From: Candidatus Galligastranaerophilus gallistercoris
GTDB taxonomy: Bacteria; Cyanobacteriota; Vampirovibrionia; Gastranaerophilales; Gastranaerophilaceae
Direction: 5' to 3'
Assembly: GCA_018710795.1 (NCBI GenBank)
Contig: DVJH01000004.1
Span: 1-35,907, forward strand
Length of the DNA stretch: 35,907 nucleotides
Made by a program: the position numbers and the translations under genes. Below, piece after piece: positions 8,665-17,367 of the stretch. The notes under the pieces are model-generated. The model saw nothing but the letters and a program-made list of their open reading frames with translations. It ran no database searches and was not told where the DNA came from. Every line of letters begins with the position of its first letter. Positions within the stretch are counted from its first letter, which is position 1.

Positions 8665-9822
8665 ATGGAAAACAATTTATATGAGTGCGAAGAAAAATTT
8701 CAAAGCGATTTTGATAAAAACTATAATGAAAAAATAAAGCCGTTTTTAAACATCTATGAAACGAAAAGAAAAAACAGGTTTAAAAAATTGCAAATCACAA
8801 TGTTTTCAATTGTTGCGGCAGTTTTGATTGATATTGTTTTAATGATATTTACTTATAAATTTAATTTTACCCCTCAAAAAGATATATATAGCGCTCTTAT
8901 TATTCTTTTTGTCGCTTTTACGGTATCGGGAATTATTGTTTATACAAAAGCGGTTACAAATTTTCAAAACGAATTAAATTCAGCCTGCACGGATACCGTA
9001 TTAAATACGGACAACGGCATTAAAAGGACGGAAAAATCATCATTAACGGATGGGATAATAAAGCAATCCGAGATTTTTGAATATCATGATGAAAGATACG
9101 ATTATTCTTCATACGAAGGCAATTTTTTAAATAAAGAGCTTCAGATTCTTCATACGAGTCTTAAACAAATACGGACATATTACGCAAAAGGAATAAGAAG
9201 AACATCAAGACACGAAGTTTTTAAAGGCGTCATAATAAATATAAAATCAAATAAGACTCTTAACAGAATAATAAAAATTGCTCCCAAGGGAACCGATAAA
9301 ATGAAAATCATTAAAAAATGCACGTCAATATGCGTTATTTTCTGTACTTTTTATATACTTGCAATTGTTGCGCATATTCTTGATAAAAATAACCTTTCAC
9401 TTAATGTAAACCAATATTGCGCTTTAATTCTAACCGGTTGTCTTGTATTTATTTTTGCTGCAGTTTTGGCTGCAAATTATTTCATCGGAAAAAATAAAGA
9501 TGAAAAACTTCAATTTGTATCAAATTATGAAATTGAAACGTCCGATTTAAAAGAGGCAAATATTCCTGACGGTTTTTTTGAATATCTTGATAAAATTAAA
9601 ACGGCTTTCAATGCCAAAAAACTTTTTTGTTCAATTTTTAATGACAATATTTTAATTAAAATACCCGTAAAAGAAACAAACGTTTTTCAAATAGGCAGCT
9701 TGTTTTATGAACTTACCAAAAAAGAAAATATTGAAGCGTTTTATAAAAAATTTCTTTCAATATTTCTGCTTATAATGCTGATAAAATTTTCAAACGATAA
9801 AAACCCGAATTTGGATATATAA
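8665..9822 (+). CDS. DUF3137-type membrane protein, paralogue 3
   Basis: A 385-residue third copy with the same membrane topology and the DUF3137-like VFKGVIINIKSNK stretch. A GGAG site lies nine bases before the ATG. The N-terminal helix and the C-terminal domain (YEIETSD...FFEYLDKIKTAF, tail SNDKNPNLDI) match paralogue 2 closely, while the membrane segments and the middle soluble region have diverged. This suggests a duplicated pair in which ends are conserved or homogenised. Role unknown; the cluster ends with an M48 protease that may act with these proteins at the membrane. Confidence 0.8.
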   Translation: MENNLYECEEKFQSDFDKNYNEKIKPFLNIYETKRKNRFKKLQITMFSIVAAVLIDIVLMIFTYKFNFTPQKDIYSALIILFVAFTVSGIIVYTKAVTNFQNELNSACTDTVLNTDNGIKRTEKSSLTDGIIKQSEIFEYHDERYDYSSYEGNFLNKELQILHTSLKQIRTYYAKGIRRTSRHEVFKGVIINIKSNKTLNRIIKIAPKGTDKMKIIKKCTSICVIFCTFYILAIVAHILDKNNLSLNVNQYCALILTGCLVFIFAAVLAANYFIGKNKDEKLQFVSNYEIETSDLKEANIPDGFFEYLDKIKTAFNAKKLFCSIFNDNILIKIPVKETNVFQIGSLFYELTKKENIEAFYKKFLSIFLLIMLIKFSNDKNPNLDI

Positions 9823-9868
9823 AATCATCTTATTGGTGGTTAATGACAGTATTAAAAAATGATATTTT

Positions 9869-10015
9869 ATGATTAAGATTGAAAAACAGACAAAAAATCG
9901 GCGCAAATGCAATATAAATGCAAAAATTAAGTCTGTTGCGCTTAATGAATGCGAACAAAAACTATTTGTCCGAATGTTTGTTATGGCTTACGAAACGGCA
10001 GCTGAACATGAATGA
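9869..10015 (+). CDS. Possible small ORF overlapping the M48 protease start
   Basis: A 48-codon reading frame from ATG 9869 to TGA 10015. It encodes a basic N-terminal half followed by a hydrophobic/helical C-terminal half and ends 5 bases beyond the ATG proposed for the protease (10008), giving an ATGAATGA overlap typical of translational coupling. There is no clear ribosome site and no recognised family. It could be a leader peptide for the protease or chance; in AT-rich DNA an open frame of this length is only weak evidence. Confidence 0.25.
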   Translation: MIKIEKQTKNRRKCNINAKIKSVALNECEQKLFVRMFVMAYETAAEHE

Positions 10016-10808
10016 AGAATATCTGCAAAGACAAACGGATTTAATTCGGGGCAATAACGTTAATGTCGGGAAAACAAATGACATTGTGCAGTTTTTCTAT
10101 CTTGTCTGCGCAATTGTTTTGATAATTTTATCCGTTTATTTTCTTTCCGATTTTTTTGTCCATGTTTTTATTAAAACCATGCCCAATAAAACACAGGTGA
10201 AGCTTGAAAATATAATGTCCGCACCGATGAATAAAGCAGACAGCCCCGTTTTAAAGAAATATTCAAAAGATGTTGAATTTTTAAACAAAATAAAAGAAGA
10301 AATAATCCGATCCGATATATCTTTAAGAAACAGAAACAATATTAAAATTTCGGTTATTCTTAATAAAGATATAAATGCGTTTGTTCTTCCGAACGGTTCA
10401 ATATATTTTACAAGTGCCCTTTTAGATGAAAAACTTTCAAAAGAAGAACTCGCATTTTTATTGGCGCATGAAATAGGGCATTATGCAAAAAGAGACCACC
10501 TTCTTGCTCTCGGAAGAAGCATAATGGTGCAGAGCATATTGACCCTATTGTTTTTTGACGGAAATGCCACAATAAATCTTTTTGTAAAGGGTGCTTTCAA
10601 TTTAAGTTCGCTGAATTATTCAAGAAAAAGCGAGTTTGAAGCTGACAGATATGCGGCAAATACGCTTGTATTATTATACGGAACAAAAGCGGGCGCCGTC
10701 AGGTTTATGCAGAGATTAAAAGATATGAAAAACGAACCTCCGTATTTTTATTATTTTTCAACACATCCAATCTGGCAGGAAAGATTGCAATTGTTGAATG
10801 CATATTAA
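10008..10808 (+). CDS. M48 family zinc metalloprotease, membrane-anchored
   Basis: A 266-residue M48 peptidase counted from ATG 10008. One membrane helix is at about residues 28-50. The zinc site is HEIGH (154-158) with the third ligand Glu211 in the SEFEADRYA motif, and the family STHP sequence is at 251-254. All catalytic features are present. An in-frame ATG at 9918 would add 30 residues, but 10008 is preferred: the extra segment has no family features, and 10008 overlaps the stop of an upstream small frame. The single anchor is more like the BepA/Oma1-type or LoiP-type minimal M48 enzymes than multi-pass HtpX. It follows three DUF3137 paralogues, suggesting a membrane quality-control unit; this role is inference. 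Confidence 0.85.
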   Translation: MNEEYLQRQTDLIRGNNVNVGKTNDIVQFFYLVCAIVLIILSVYFLSDFFVHVFIKTMPNKTQVKLENIMSAPMNKADSPVLKKYSKDVEFLNKIKEEIIRSDISLRNRNNIKISVILNKDINAFVLPNGSIYFTSALLDEKLSKEELAFLLAHEIGHYAKRDHLLALGRSIMVQSILTLLFFDGNATINLFVKGAFNLSSLNYSRKSEFEADRYAANTLVLLYGTKAGAVRFMQRLKDMKNEPPYFYYFSTHPIWQERLQLLNAY

Positions 10809-10809
10809 A

Positions 10810-10835
10810 AAGCTCTTATAAAGGGTTTTTAGAGA
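10810..10835 (-). terminator. Weak hairpin with T-run after the calpain operon
   Basis: Read on the minus strand, CTCT and AGAG arms with an AT-rich, partly mismatched inner stem are followed by CTTTTT. It lies just past the stop of the 100-residue gene at 10842. The stem is weak, so this is a tentative call. Confidence 0.3.
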
Positions 10836-10841
10836 TTAAAT

Positions 10842-11144
10842 TTATCCCTTATATTCAAAACCGAGTTTTTCAAATTCTGCAACCACGGTGCCTTTTTTTG
10901 CCCTATATTTGTCTGCAACTTCAGGCATGCCGTTTTCATCTGCTACCTTTATAAGATTATCCAAGTGTGAAAGCTCTATAATATATCTTTGCGGTGAGTT
11001 TTTAAAATCGCCTTTATCTACATTGGTAACAAAATCTTCATATAATCGTTCAAATTTTGAAACAATTGTATTTGGTCCGATTTTTTTGTCTGCCATTTTA
11101 TTTGCGTTTCCGATTCTATTACTATTAACTTTGCCGTCAAACAT
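10842..11144 (-). CDS. Small protein encoded directly downstream of the calpain-domain protein
   Basis: A 100-residue soluble, charged, mostly helical protein with no signal peptide, membrane segment or family I recognise. It starts 17 bases after the stop of the giant protease gene. An AGGAG site overlaps the end of that gene at a rather long 12-base distance from the ATG, and no alternative start exists between them. Co-transcription with the protease is therefore very likely. By context it could be a regulator, inhibitor, chaperone or immunity partner of the protease, but the sequence does not show which. Confidence 0.75.
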   Translation of the reverse strand: MFDGKVNSNRIGNANKMADKKIGPNTIVSKFERLYEDFVTNVDKGDFKNSPQRYIIELSHLDNLIKVADENGMPEVADKYRAKKGTVVAEFEKLGFEYKG

Positions 11145-11161
11145 TATCCAATTATACTCCT

Positions 11162-14100
11162 TTATTTAATTTTGGTAAAAGTAAGATTTGTAAAAAATTT
11201 GTTCATTTGATCTTTTGTTAACACTACGGTTTTATTTGTATGCCACGGGTTTGTAATCCTGAATAAAGTTTCTCCGCCGTCAGACATAAACGGTTCAACC
11301 GTGTATGCATGGTTTCCTACTATATCATAAGTTCTGTCTAAAAAGGTCGAATCGCTTATTCCTTTTGTTCCGCCCGTAATTATATATTGGTCCCAGCTTG
11401 CAGGATCGTTTATAATTGCGCTTACGTTTTTGTTGTCAAGGATATTGCCGCTTGCCACATTGTATGTGGAATACGCATTCGTATCGGTTAAGCCGAATCG
11501 TTTCAGCACATCTTCCATGCGTCCGCCGTTACCCCTTAATGTATTTGCAACAAAACTGGGATCTGCGCCTGAATTTATTAAATTAATTTTACCTTCGAGT
11601 TCTTGTATTAATTTTTGGTTATTATATAGTAATGCGTTGTTGTATCTTTGTAATAAATCCGTTGTGCCGTCCGATAAAAGTTCAAGTCCGTATAAATATT
11701 CGACCATTTTTATCCCGTCAGCCCCGTCGATAACAAGTTTTTCGCCGCCCACAATTTCTTCTGCATTAATATCGTAATCCATGTATGAATTTGCAACATA
11801 ATCCGTTATGTTTTTACCTTCTGCTATGGTCAGACCCACTTTGCTGTTTGGTATACTTATGGTTAAGCTGCCGTCTGCATTTTCTGTAAAACATTGAAGA
11901 ATATTAACTCTTGTCTCCGGAGTCTTCATCATGGCGCTCAATGTGCTTACAAGATAACAGTCTCCTATTTTTTGTTGGAAAGAAGCATATCTGCTTACGG
12001 GCGGGAACAATTCCATATATTTTTCTGCAGAAATATTCAATTCTTGCAATGTGCCATCAGCAAGTTTAATTGAAATATTATCTGTGCCGTCTATTCTGCA
12101 TACATCGCCGACTTGAATAGTTCTTGCCGCAGTTGCGGAATCTGCAAATTTTTGAACAAATATATCTATTTCGTCCGTGCCCGAATCAAAAGCTTCATAT
12201 AATAAGTCTATGTCTTTTATAAGCTCTGAGTTTACGTTTTGCAAATCCTCGGGTTTAATGCCTTCAAGCCCTTTTGCCGGAAGTTTCCCGTTGCTTGTTA
12301 AAATGTTTATTTTGTCGGCAAATTGTATCAGTTCGTCTTCGTTTAATTCAACAAAATCGTTTGTTGAGACGACAAGAAGTTTGCCGTTTCCGTCAAATAT
12401 ATATTCAAAATTGCTGCCGTTTATATCGGTTGCGCTAAAAGATCTTAATCTTCCAAAGTTGTCTATATCTATATTTGTTGCCGTACTCATTATATTTGCG
12501 ATATTTTCGGAAACATCATTGTTCGCAGATACGAACCCGCCCATATTTTTATGAATTGCGTTTGCAATAGCTGGCATGGTTGTTTGTGCTTCAAGGGTAC
12601 TGTTTCTTAAAACATCTAATGCCAAATCGTCGCTCAGTCCCGCTTTTTTGAGAGCTCCCAATGCATCTTGCGCATTTTGCGTAAGTGTCGTCATCGCATA
12701 TCTGTTAACCTGTCCGTTTGTTAACAGGCTGTCATCGAGTTTTGAAGCTATTATATCGGCAAGTTCGTTCCCGCTGTTTCCTTCTGCAAGTGCTCTGTTG
12801 ACAAGATTGCCAAGATCGGATGCTTCTGCAATGTTTCCTATTCCGGACACCGTATCGCCTGCCGCTCCCAATCCGACATTAAATACCGAACCGATACTTC
12901 CGCCCATAAGAGCCGTTTGTCCGAGACCCTCAAGAGTAAAGGTTGTATCTCCGCTTGCAACGCTTGCAAAATATTCACCCGTAGCACCGATGCTGCCGTC
13001 AATAAACCCTTCTGCTGCTCTGCCTGCGCTTTTTGTTCCGAAGTTTACCAAAGCATTTTTCATATATTCTTTAAATGTTGTAGAAACCGCCGTTCCGGTT
13101 GAATTGCCGCCAAGCATGCTCGTAACCGCCGAGCCCGCCTTAGAAGCAAGCGTACCGGAAAATCCCGTTGCGGCACCAATTAAAGCGTCGCCTGCCGCTT
13201 CCTGAAGCGAATAGTTAAAATCGGTTGTGCCGTCTCCGTCTGCGTCATATATACTGTCGATTGTATTCAATCCGACATTGGTGCCGGCACCGACCGCTGC
13301 GCCCAAAAGCAAAGAAGCGCCTCCAGTAAACGGTGCCGCTGCAACGGCAGCCGCCGCAACAACGCCCGTGATAACGCCGTTAACGGCTTCTTTTGCCGTA
13401 TTTTGGGTTGCAACATAATCCTGAATTGATTCCATTGCTTTTGAATTTCCGGTTTGCAGCAGATTTTCGGGACTTTGAGAATATTCTTTTACCATATTTA
13501 CAACTTCATCAAGGCTGACCTGATTTTCCCCCGCCGTGTCGTTAGCGGTTTCTTGTGTTGTTTCTTCGGGGTTTTTGGCGGAATCGTATGCCAAAAGCTC
13601 CGATAAATTTTGAACATTAAAATCTCTGCCCGTTATTGATTTATACATTGCGGCAAAATCAGCGGGGCTTGAACAATCTGCAAGGTTTTGAATCATATCT
13701 TTATAATGTTCAACCTGTGTTTGCATTTCCGATTCGCTTGTTCCGAATCCGAATATATCGTTAACAAAGCTTATGCCTTTGCTTATAATACCCTGATTGT
13801 TTTTGGCGTTTTCCATATCCGCAAACAATAAATCGGCTTGTTCCGCTAAAATGTTTGTTATATCTTCCGTGGTAACCGTTTCGCCGTTTACCGTGAACGT
13901 TCCGTTATCAAGTGCGGAGAATGTATTTAGGGCGTTTAAAGCATTTTGGCTTTCATTATTCATATACGCCTGCAAATTGTCGCCTTCAAGTTCGCTTATC
14001 GGTACAACTTGTAATTTGCCCAATTCTTCTTCGCTTAAGCCCTCAAATTCTAAAACGATATTTCCGTTTTCATCAAGCGCAACTTCCTTGCTTCCGTATA

Positions 14101-16426
14101 TTGCCTGATATGCCGCAATTAAATCTTCTTCACTTCCGGATTCAATTGCTTTTTCAAGTAATTCACGTTTTTGTTCAAATGCATCTCTTGCTTCATCGTT
14201 TCCGCTTACAAAAATATCGGCTATATCGTCAACTATGCCTTCGCCGTCCTGCGCAGCATTAATTTCGCCCAATTCTTTTGCAAGTTCGGACGTCATTTGT
14301 TCTTCCAGCGCTATTCTTGCTTCTTCTTGGGCAATTTGTGTTTGAAGCGCCGTAATTTGTTCGCCGAGTGTTTCTATTTGCTGTTCATCGCCCGCTATAA
14401 CCGCCGCCGTTGCTTCAAGAACGCCGTTATAATCGTTTTCGGTTTGAACTCTTGTATCACAAAGCCCTTGAACAAAAGTTTCCAGCTCTTCAACAACTTG
14501 CGAAACGTCGACAAGATTGCCTTCGGCGTCCGTTAAGTTGCCGTCGGCGTCAACTTTATAGTTGTTCGCTTCCATATATAATTCAAGCGCGCTGTCATAT
14601 TCATCCGAAGCTTCATCTCTTACGCTGATTGAATCCGCCAAATCTAAAAGCGCATCCGCATATTCCTGATCGGTAACTTCTCTTTGCGCCGTTTTTAATT
14701 CATAAAATTCCGTTGCGGCTTCTAAGACGTCTTTCTTTTCTTCTTGAATTTCTTCTTTTTCTTCAAGTTCTCTTTGAGCTTCATCGTCAATTGCTTTTAA
14801 TCTTTCTTCTTCTCTCTGTTCGTTTTCAAGCTCTCTTTGAGCGGCATCTCTGCCCGCAATTGCATCGCTTAATTTATCGAAAAGAGAAGAAACCCAATTC
14901 TTAAATTTTGCCCACAAGCTTTTATCTTCGCTTTTTGAGGCTTGAGCATTATTGTATTCTTTCTGTGCCGCATTAACTTCCGCCTGCTTTTGGTTTCTTA
15001 TGTTAAATGCTGCCGTAACTTCACCGACCTGTTCGGCATGATTTGCGCTTGTTGTTGCGGCTGTGCTTGAGGCTGCTGCCGTTTCGCTTGCGGCATTACC
15101 GTAATCGCAATTAGCATCCGATTGCTCGGATTTTGCCGCAGCTTCTTCCTGTTTTGCATCGCAGTTTGCGGCTTGTTTTTCATCGGCACACCCTTGGCTT
15201 TCCGTTACTTCATCATTTGCTTTATCAAGAGTATCTTGGCATTCGTTTTTATTTTCGCTGCACTTATCAAGCTCTTCTGCTGCCGCGTCTGCTTCATTTT
15301 GCGCATCGGATACCGCATTTTCCGCTTCGCTTTTTTCAACGGCGGCGTTTGATAGTTCATCTTCTTTTGAAGCAATATCAGAATCTATTGTGCCGAGTGC
15401 GGCATTTTTTTCTTCTTCGGTTGAATCATATTCCGTTTGATTTTGTTCTAAATTATTTTCCGCCTGCGTTTTTTCATTTTCAAGAGCTTCCAACTCGCCC
15501 TGCATTGTGCCGAGTTCGCCCGAAATTGCGCCCGTATCTTCCGCTATTATGCTTCCCGTGTCATTGTCTTTGTCTGCGGTAAAGCTGTTTGTAATTTCAC
15601 CCGTTTTTGTGTTTTCGGTTTTGATTGATACGATTTCGTTTTCGCTTGAAACCTCAACCGTATTTTTAATGTCGGGTTCATTTGAATTTTCCGTTACTTT
15701 TGTATAGCTTCCGTCTTCATTATGCGTATAGCTTTCGTTTACGACAGCTTCGTTTCTTGCATGGTCAATGTATGTACTTGTTTCGATTTTATTTTCTTCG
15801 CTGAATACATCAATTCCGGTTCTTAATTCGCTGTCATACGATGCAACATATTTTCCCGAAGGATATGCGGTAAACGTGTTATTGTCGTTGGTGCTTATTT
15901 TATAATTTCCGTTTTCATATATTTCAACGGATTTAATATTTTCAATTCCGCCCGCCTGCTCTAAAATTCCTTCTTTTGTTGATGTTTTTATGGACTCCAA
16001 TGTACTTGAAATTTCTGCGGCGTCCGTTATAACCGTTTTTTGCGCCGTATCTTCAAGTTTAACGTTTGAAACTATTTCTTCCAATTCTTTTAAGGATTCT
16101 TCGCTAAAGCCTTTATTTAAAGCAGCTTGAATGTTTTCCACGGTTTCAACCGAAACGCTTCCGTCCGATAATATTGAAGAAACCTGAAGTGCCAGTTTGG
16201 TTTTCAGTTCTTTTAGCTCTTTTTGAGCGGTATATTCTTTCAGTTCTTCTTCGGTTAAATCACCCGTTATATCTTCATCTTTAAAATGGTCGCCGTTCGG
16301 CGCATCTGTTTCATCGGTGCCGAAAAGATAATCTCCGTCAATTTCACCGTTTTGAATTGCTTTATCTAAATCGCCGATTGATAACAATTCCTTAATCGAT
16401 TGCAAGATTAGCCCGAGTGTATTCAT
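11162..16426 (-). CDS. Giant coiled-coil protein with C-terminal calpain-type cysteine protease domain
   Basis: A 1754-residue protein from ATG 16426. That start has an AAAGGATGG site about 10-14 bases upstream; the longer in-frame start at 16498 has none. Order: acidic helical N-terminus (1-165); a beta-rich stretch with YENGNYKI- and NEDGSYTKV-like units (165-300); long Ala/Glu/Gln-rich coiled coil (about 310-620 and 668-718); mixed helical region; two Gly/Ala-rich hydrophobic stretches (about 1010-1060 and 1080-1200) around a DADGDGTTD calcium-loop-like sequence; then the protease domain from about 1470. That domain has QQKIGDCYL with the oxyanion Gln1484 and nucleophile Cys1490, His1706 (GNHAYTV) and Asn1726 (ITNPW), the calpain (C2) triad in order. 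No signal peptide is seen. Substrate and location unknown; an adhesin-like or toxin-like delivered enzyme is possible. Confidence 0.85.
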   Translation of the reverse strand: MNTLGLILQSIKELLSIGDLDKAIQNGEIDGDYLFGTDETDAPNGDHFKDEDITGDLTEEELKEYTAQKELKELKTKLALQVSSILSDGSVSVETVENIQAALNKGFSEESLKELEEIVSNVKLEDTAQKTVITDAAEISSTLESIKTSTKEGILEQAGGIENIKSVEIYENGNYKISTNDNNTFTAYPSGKYVASYDSELRTGIDVFSEENKIETSTYIDHARNEAVVNESYTHNEDGSYTKVTENSNEPDIKNTVEVSSENEIVSIKTENTKTGEITNSFTADKDNDTGSIIAEDTGAISGELGTMQGELEALENEKTQAENNLEQNQTEYDSTEEEKNAALGTIDSDIASKEDELSNAAVEKSEAENAVSDAQNEADAAAEELDKCSENKNECQDTLDKANDEVTESQGCADEKQAANCDAKQEEAAAKSEQSDANCDYGNAASETAAASSTAATTSANHAEQVGEVTAAFNIRNQKQAEVNAAQKEYNNAQASKSEDKSLWAKFKNWVSSLFDKLSDAIAGRDAAQRELENEQREEERLKAIDDEAQRELEEKEEIQEEKKDVLEAATEFYELKTAQREVTDQEYADALLDLADSISVRDEASDEYDSALELYMEANNYKVDADGNLTDAEGNLVDVSQVVEELETFVQGLCDTRVQTENDYNGVLEATAAVIAGDEQQIETLGEQITALQTQIAQEEARIALEEQMTSELAKELGEINAAQDGEGIVDDIADIFVSGNDEARDAFEQKRELLEKAIESGSEEDLIAAYQAIYGSKEVALDENGNIVLEFEGLSEEELGKLQVVPISELEGDNLQAYMNNESQNALNALNTFSALDNGTFTVNGETVTTEDITNILAEQADLLFADMENAKNNQGIISKGISFVNDIFGFGTSESEMQTQVEHYKDMIQNLADCSSPADFAAMYKSITGRDFNVQNLSELLAYDSAKNPEETTQETANDTAGENQVSLDEVVNMVKEYSQSPENLLQTGNSKAMESIQDYVATQNTAKEAVNGVITGVVAAAAVAAAPFTGGASLLLGAAVGAGTNVGLNTIDSIYDADGDGTTDFNYSLQEAAGDALIGAATGFSGTLASKAGSAVTSMLGGNSTGTAVSTTFKEYMKNALVNFGTKSAGRAAEGFIDGSIGATGEYFASVASGDTTFTLEGLGQTALMGGSIGSVFNVGLGAAGDTVSGIGNIAEASDLGNLVNRALAEGNSGNELADIIASKLDDSLLTNGQVNRYAMTTLTQNAQDALGALKKAGLSDDLALDVLRNSTLEAQTTMPAIANAIHKNMGGFVSANNDVSENIANIMSTATNIDIDNFGRLRSFSATDINGSNFEYIFDGNGKLLVVSTNDFVELNEDELIQFADKINILTSNGKLPAKGLEGIKPEDLQNVNSELIKDIDLLYEAFDSGTDEIDIFVQKFADSATAARTIQVGDVCRIDGTDNISIKLADGTLQELNISAEKYMELFPPVSRYASFQQKIGDCYLVSTLSAMMKTPETRVNILQCFTENADGSLTISIPNSKVGLTIAEGKNITDYVANSYMDYDINAEEIVGGEKLVIDGADGIKMVEYLYGLELLSDGTTDLLQRYNNALLYNNQKLIQELEGKINLINSGADPSFVANTLRGNGGRMEDVLKRFGLTDTNAYSTYNVASGNILDNKNVSAIINDPASWDQYIITGGTKGISDSTFLDRTYDIVGNHAYTVEPFMSDGGETLFRITNPWHTNKTVVLTKDQMNKFFTNLTFTKIK

Positions 16427-16527
16427 AGTTTTTCCATCCATCCTTTCGTTACAAAATATGTAAACGGCAGGAAGGGGCGTAAACTTTAGCTTAGGCATTA
16501 ATTTGTTAAAAATTGTAAAACGATAAA

Positions 16528-16923
16528 TTAAAATTTAATAATTCTTTTAACGGCTTCATAATGGGGAATATCAAGATTGCAAAAGTTAGCCAATTCGACG
16601 AAATCTTTAAATCCCTGTCTTTTTCTTATTCGGTTTTCAATTTTTTTTGCATTCAGTCTTGAAATACCGGGGATTAATTCCAAAATATACCATTTTTCTC
16701 TTTTGTTAATATTGATAAAAGGAGTTGATTCTTTTGAATTTTTTATATCCTCTTTTACTTTTTCTATTTTTATTTGAATATTTTGAATCCTTATTTTTTT
16801 GTATGCAAAATAAATCAAAACAATAAAGGGAATGCTTATAAGAACGGCAAGCAAATAATCGTATTGTTTTTCAATTAAAAAATAAACAATCAAACAGGAA
16901 TAAATTGCAATAACCGGACCCAT
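16528..16923 (-). CDS. Membrane protein with ComEA-like helix-hairpin-helix domain
   Basis: A 131-residue protein with two hydrophobic segments near the N-terminus (about 1-20 and 22-42), a basic helical linker, and a C-terminal helix-hairpin-helix pair (ELIPGISRLNAKKIENR, about residues 82-98, then GFKDFVELANF). Such HhH motifs bind DNA non-specifically in ComEA-like uptake proteins and elsewhere. Competence is a possibility, but no other com genes are in the window. An AGGAG site precedes the ATG. It starts 8 bases after the upstream DUF6812-like gene, so the two form an operon; the calpain-domain gene begins about 100 bases further on. Confidence 0.75.
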   Translation of the reverse strand: MGPVIAIYSCLIVYFLIEKQYDYLLAVLISIPFIVLIYFAYKKIRIQNIQIKIEKVKEDIKNSKESTPFININKREKWYILELIPGISRLNAKKIENRIRKRQGFKDFVELANFCNLDIPHYEAVKRIIKF

Positions 16924-16931
16924 TTTTTCTC

Positions 16932-17279
16932 CTAAAACGGTTTTGTCTGGGATAATCTGTTTCTTAATTCTCTGAAGCGCATAATATCTTCCTGCGCTTT
17001 TGAAGTTTCTTTAAACAATACCTGCGTTGCGGGGTGAACAATAATAATTGCGTCGATATGAACTTCCAAAAAGTCATATTTCCTGGGCGCCGAAGAAGAA
17101 TTTTTACCCATTAATTCCGCATTCGTAACGGCTAAAAACCTTTTTTCCCTGTCGTTTAAAAGGTCGGTTAATTCACGGTTTGTATTTGTATATTTTGAAA
17201 CATGAACCGTTCCTTTAATATCGTGGTCTTTGGTTAAAATATATACCTCTATGGGAATGGTATCTTGGTTTTTTGCCAT
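16932..17279 (-). CDS. DUF6812-like small protein
   Basis: A 115-residue soluble protein. The N-terminal IPIEVYILTKDHDIKGTVHV and the following LTDLLNDREKRFLAVTNAEL pattern resemble the DUF6812 family, small beta-rich proteins of unknown function; the family name is from memory and not checked. A GAAGGAGA site lies before the ATG. It is the first gene of a minus-strand group with the HhH protein (8-base gap). It is divergent from the GHL10 hydrolase, with about 88 very AT-rich bases between them. Confidence 0.65.
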   Translation of the reverse strand: MAKNQDTIPIEVYILTKDHDIKGTVHVSKYTNTNRELTDLLNDREKRFLAVTNAELMGKNSSSAPRKYDFLEVHIDAIIIVHPATQVLFKETSKAQEDIMRFRELRNRLSQTKPF

Positions 17280-17367
17280 AAAAAACTTTCTCCTTCAATA
17301 AAAATCATTATATTACATTTTTTAAAATATGGCTATTTTTTTTGTTTTTTTGTAATAATTATAGGGT

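Noticed and set aside
12576..13205. A 209-codon plus-strand frame inside the calpain-domain gene
   Set aside because: It lies antisense to a Gly/Ala-rich coding stretch whose codons rarely give stops on the other strand; its translation is low-complexity with no start signal or family features. The same applies to the other plus-strand frames between 11430 and 15707.
15000..15350. Repetitive Ala/Gln/Ser-rich stretch suggestive of a tandem repeat in the protease gene
   Set aside because: It is compositional bias of a coiled coil; no fixed-length DNA repeat could be made out.
16427..16498. Longer N-terminus for the calpain-domain protein, starting at 16498
   Set aside because: The extra 24 residues have no ribosome site and cover the Shine-Dalgarno of the ATG at 16426; they also do not resemble a signal peptide.
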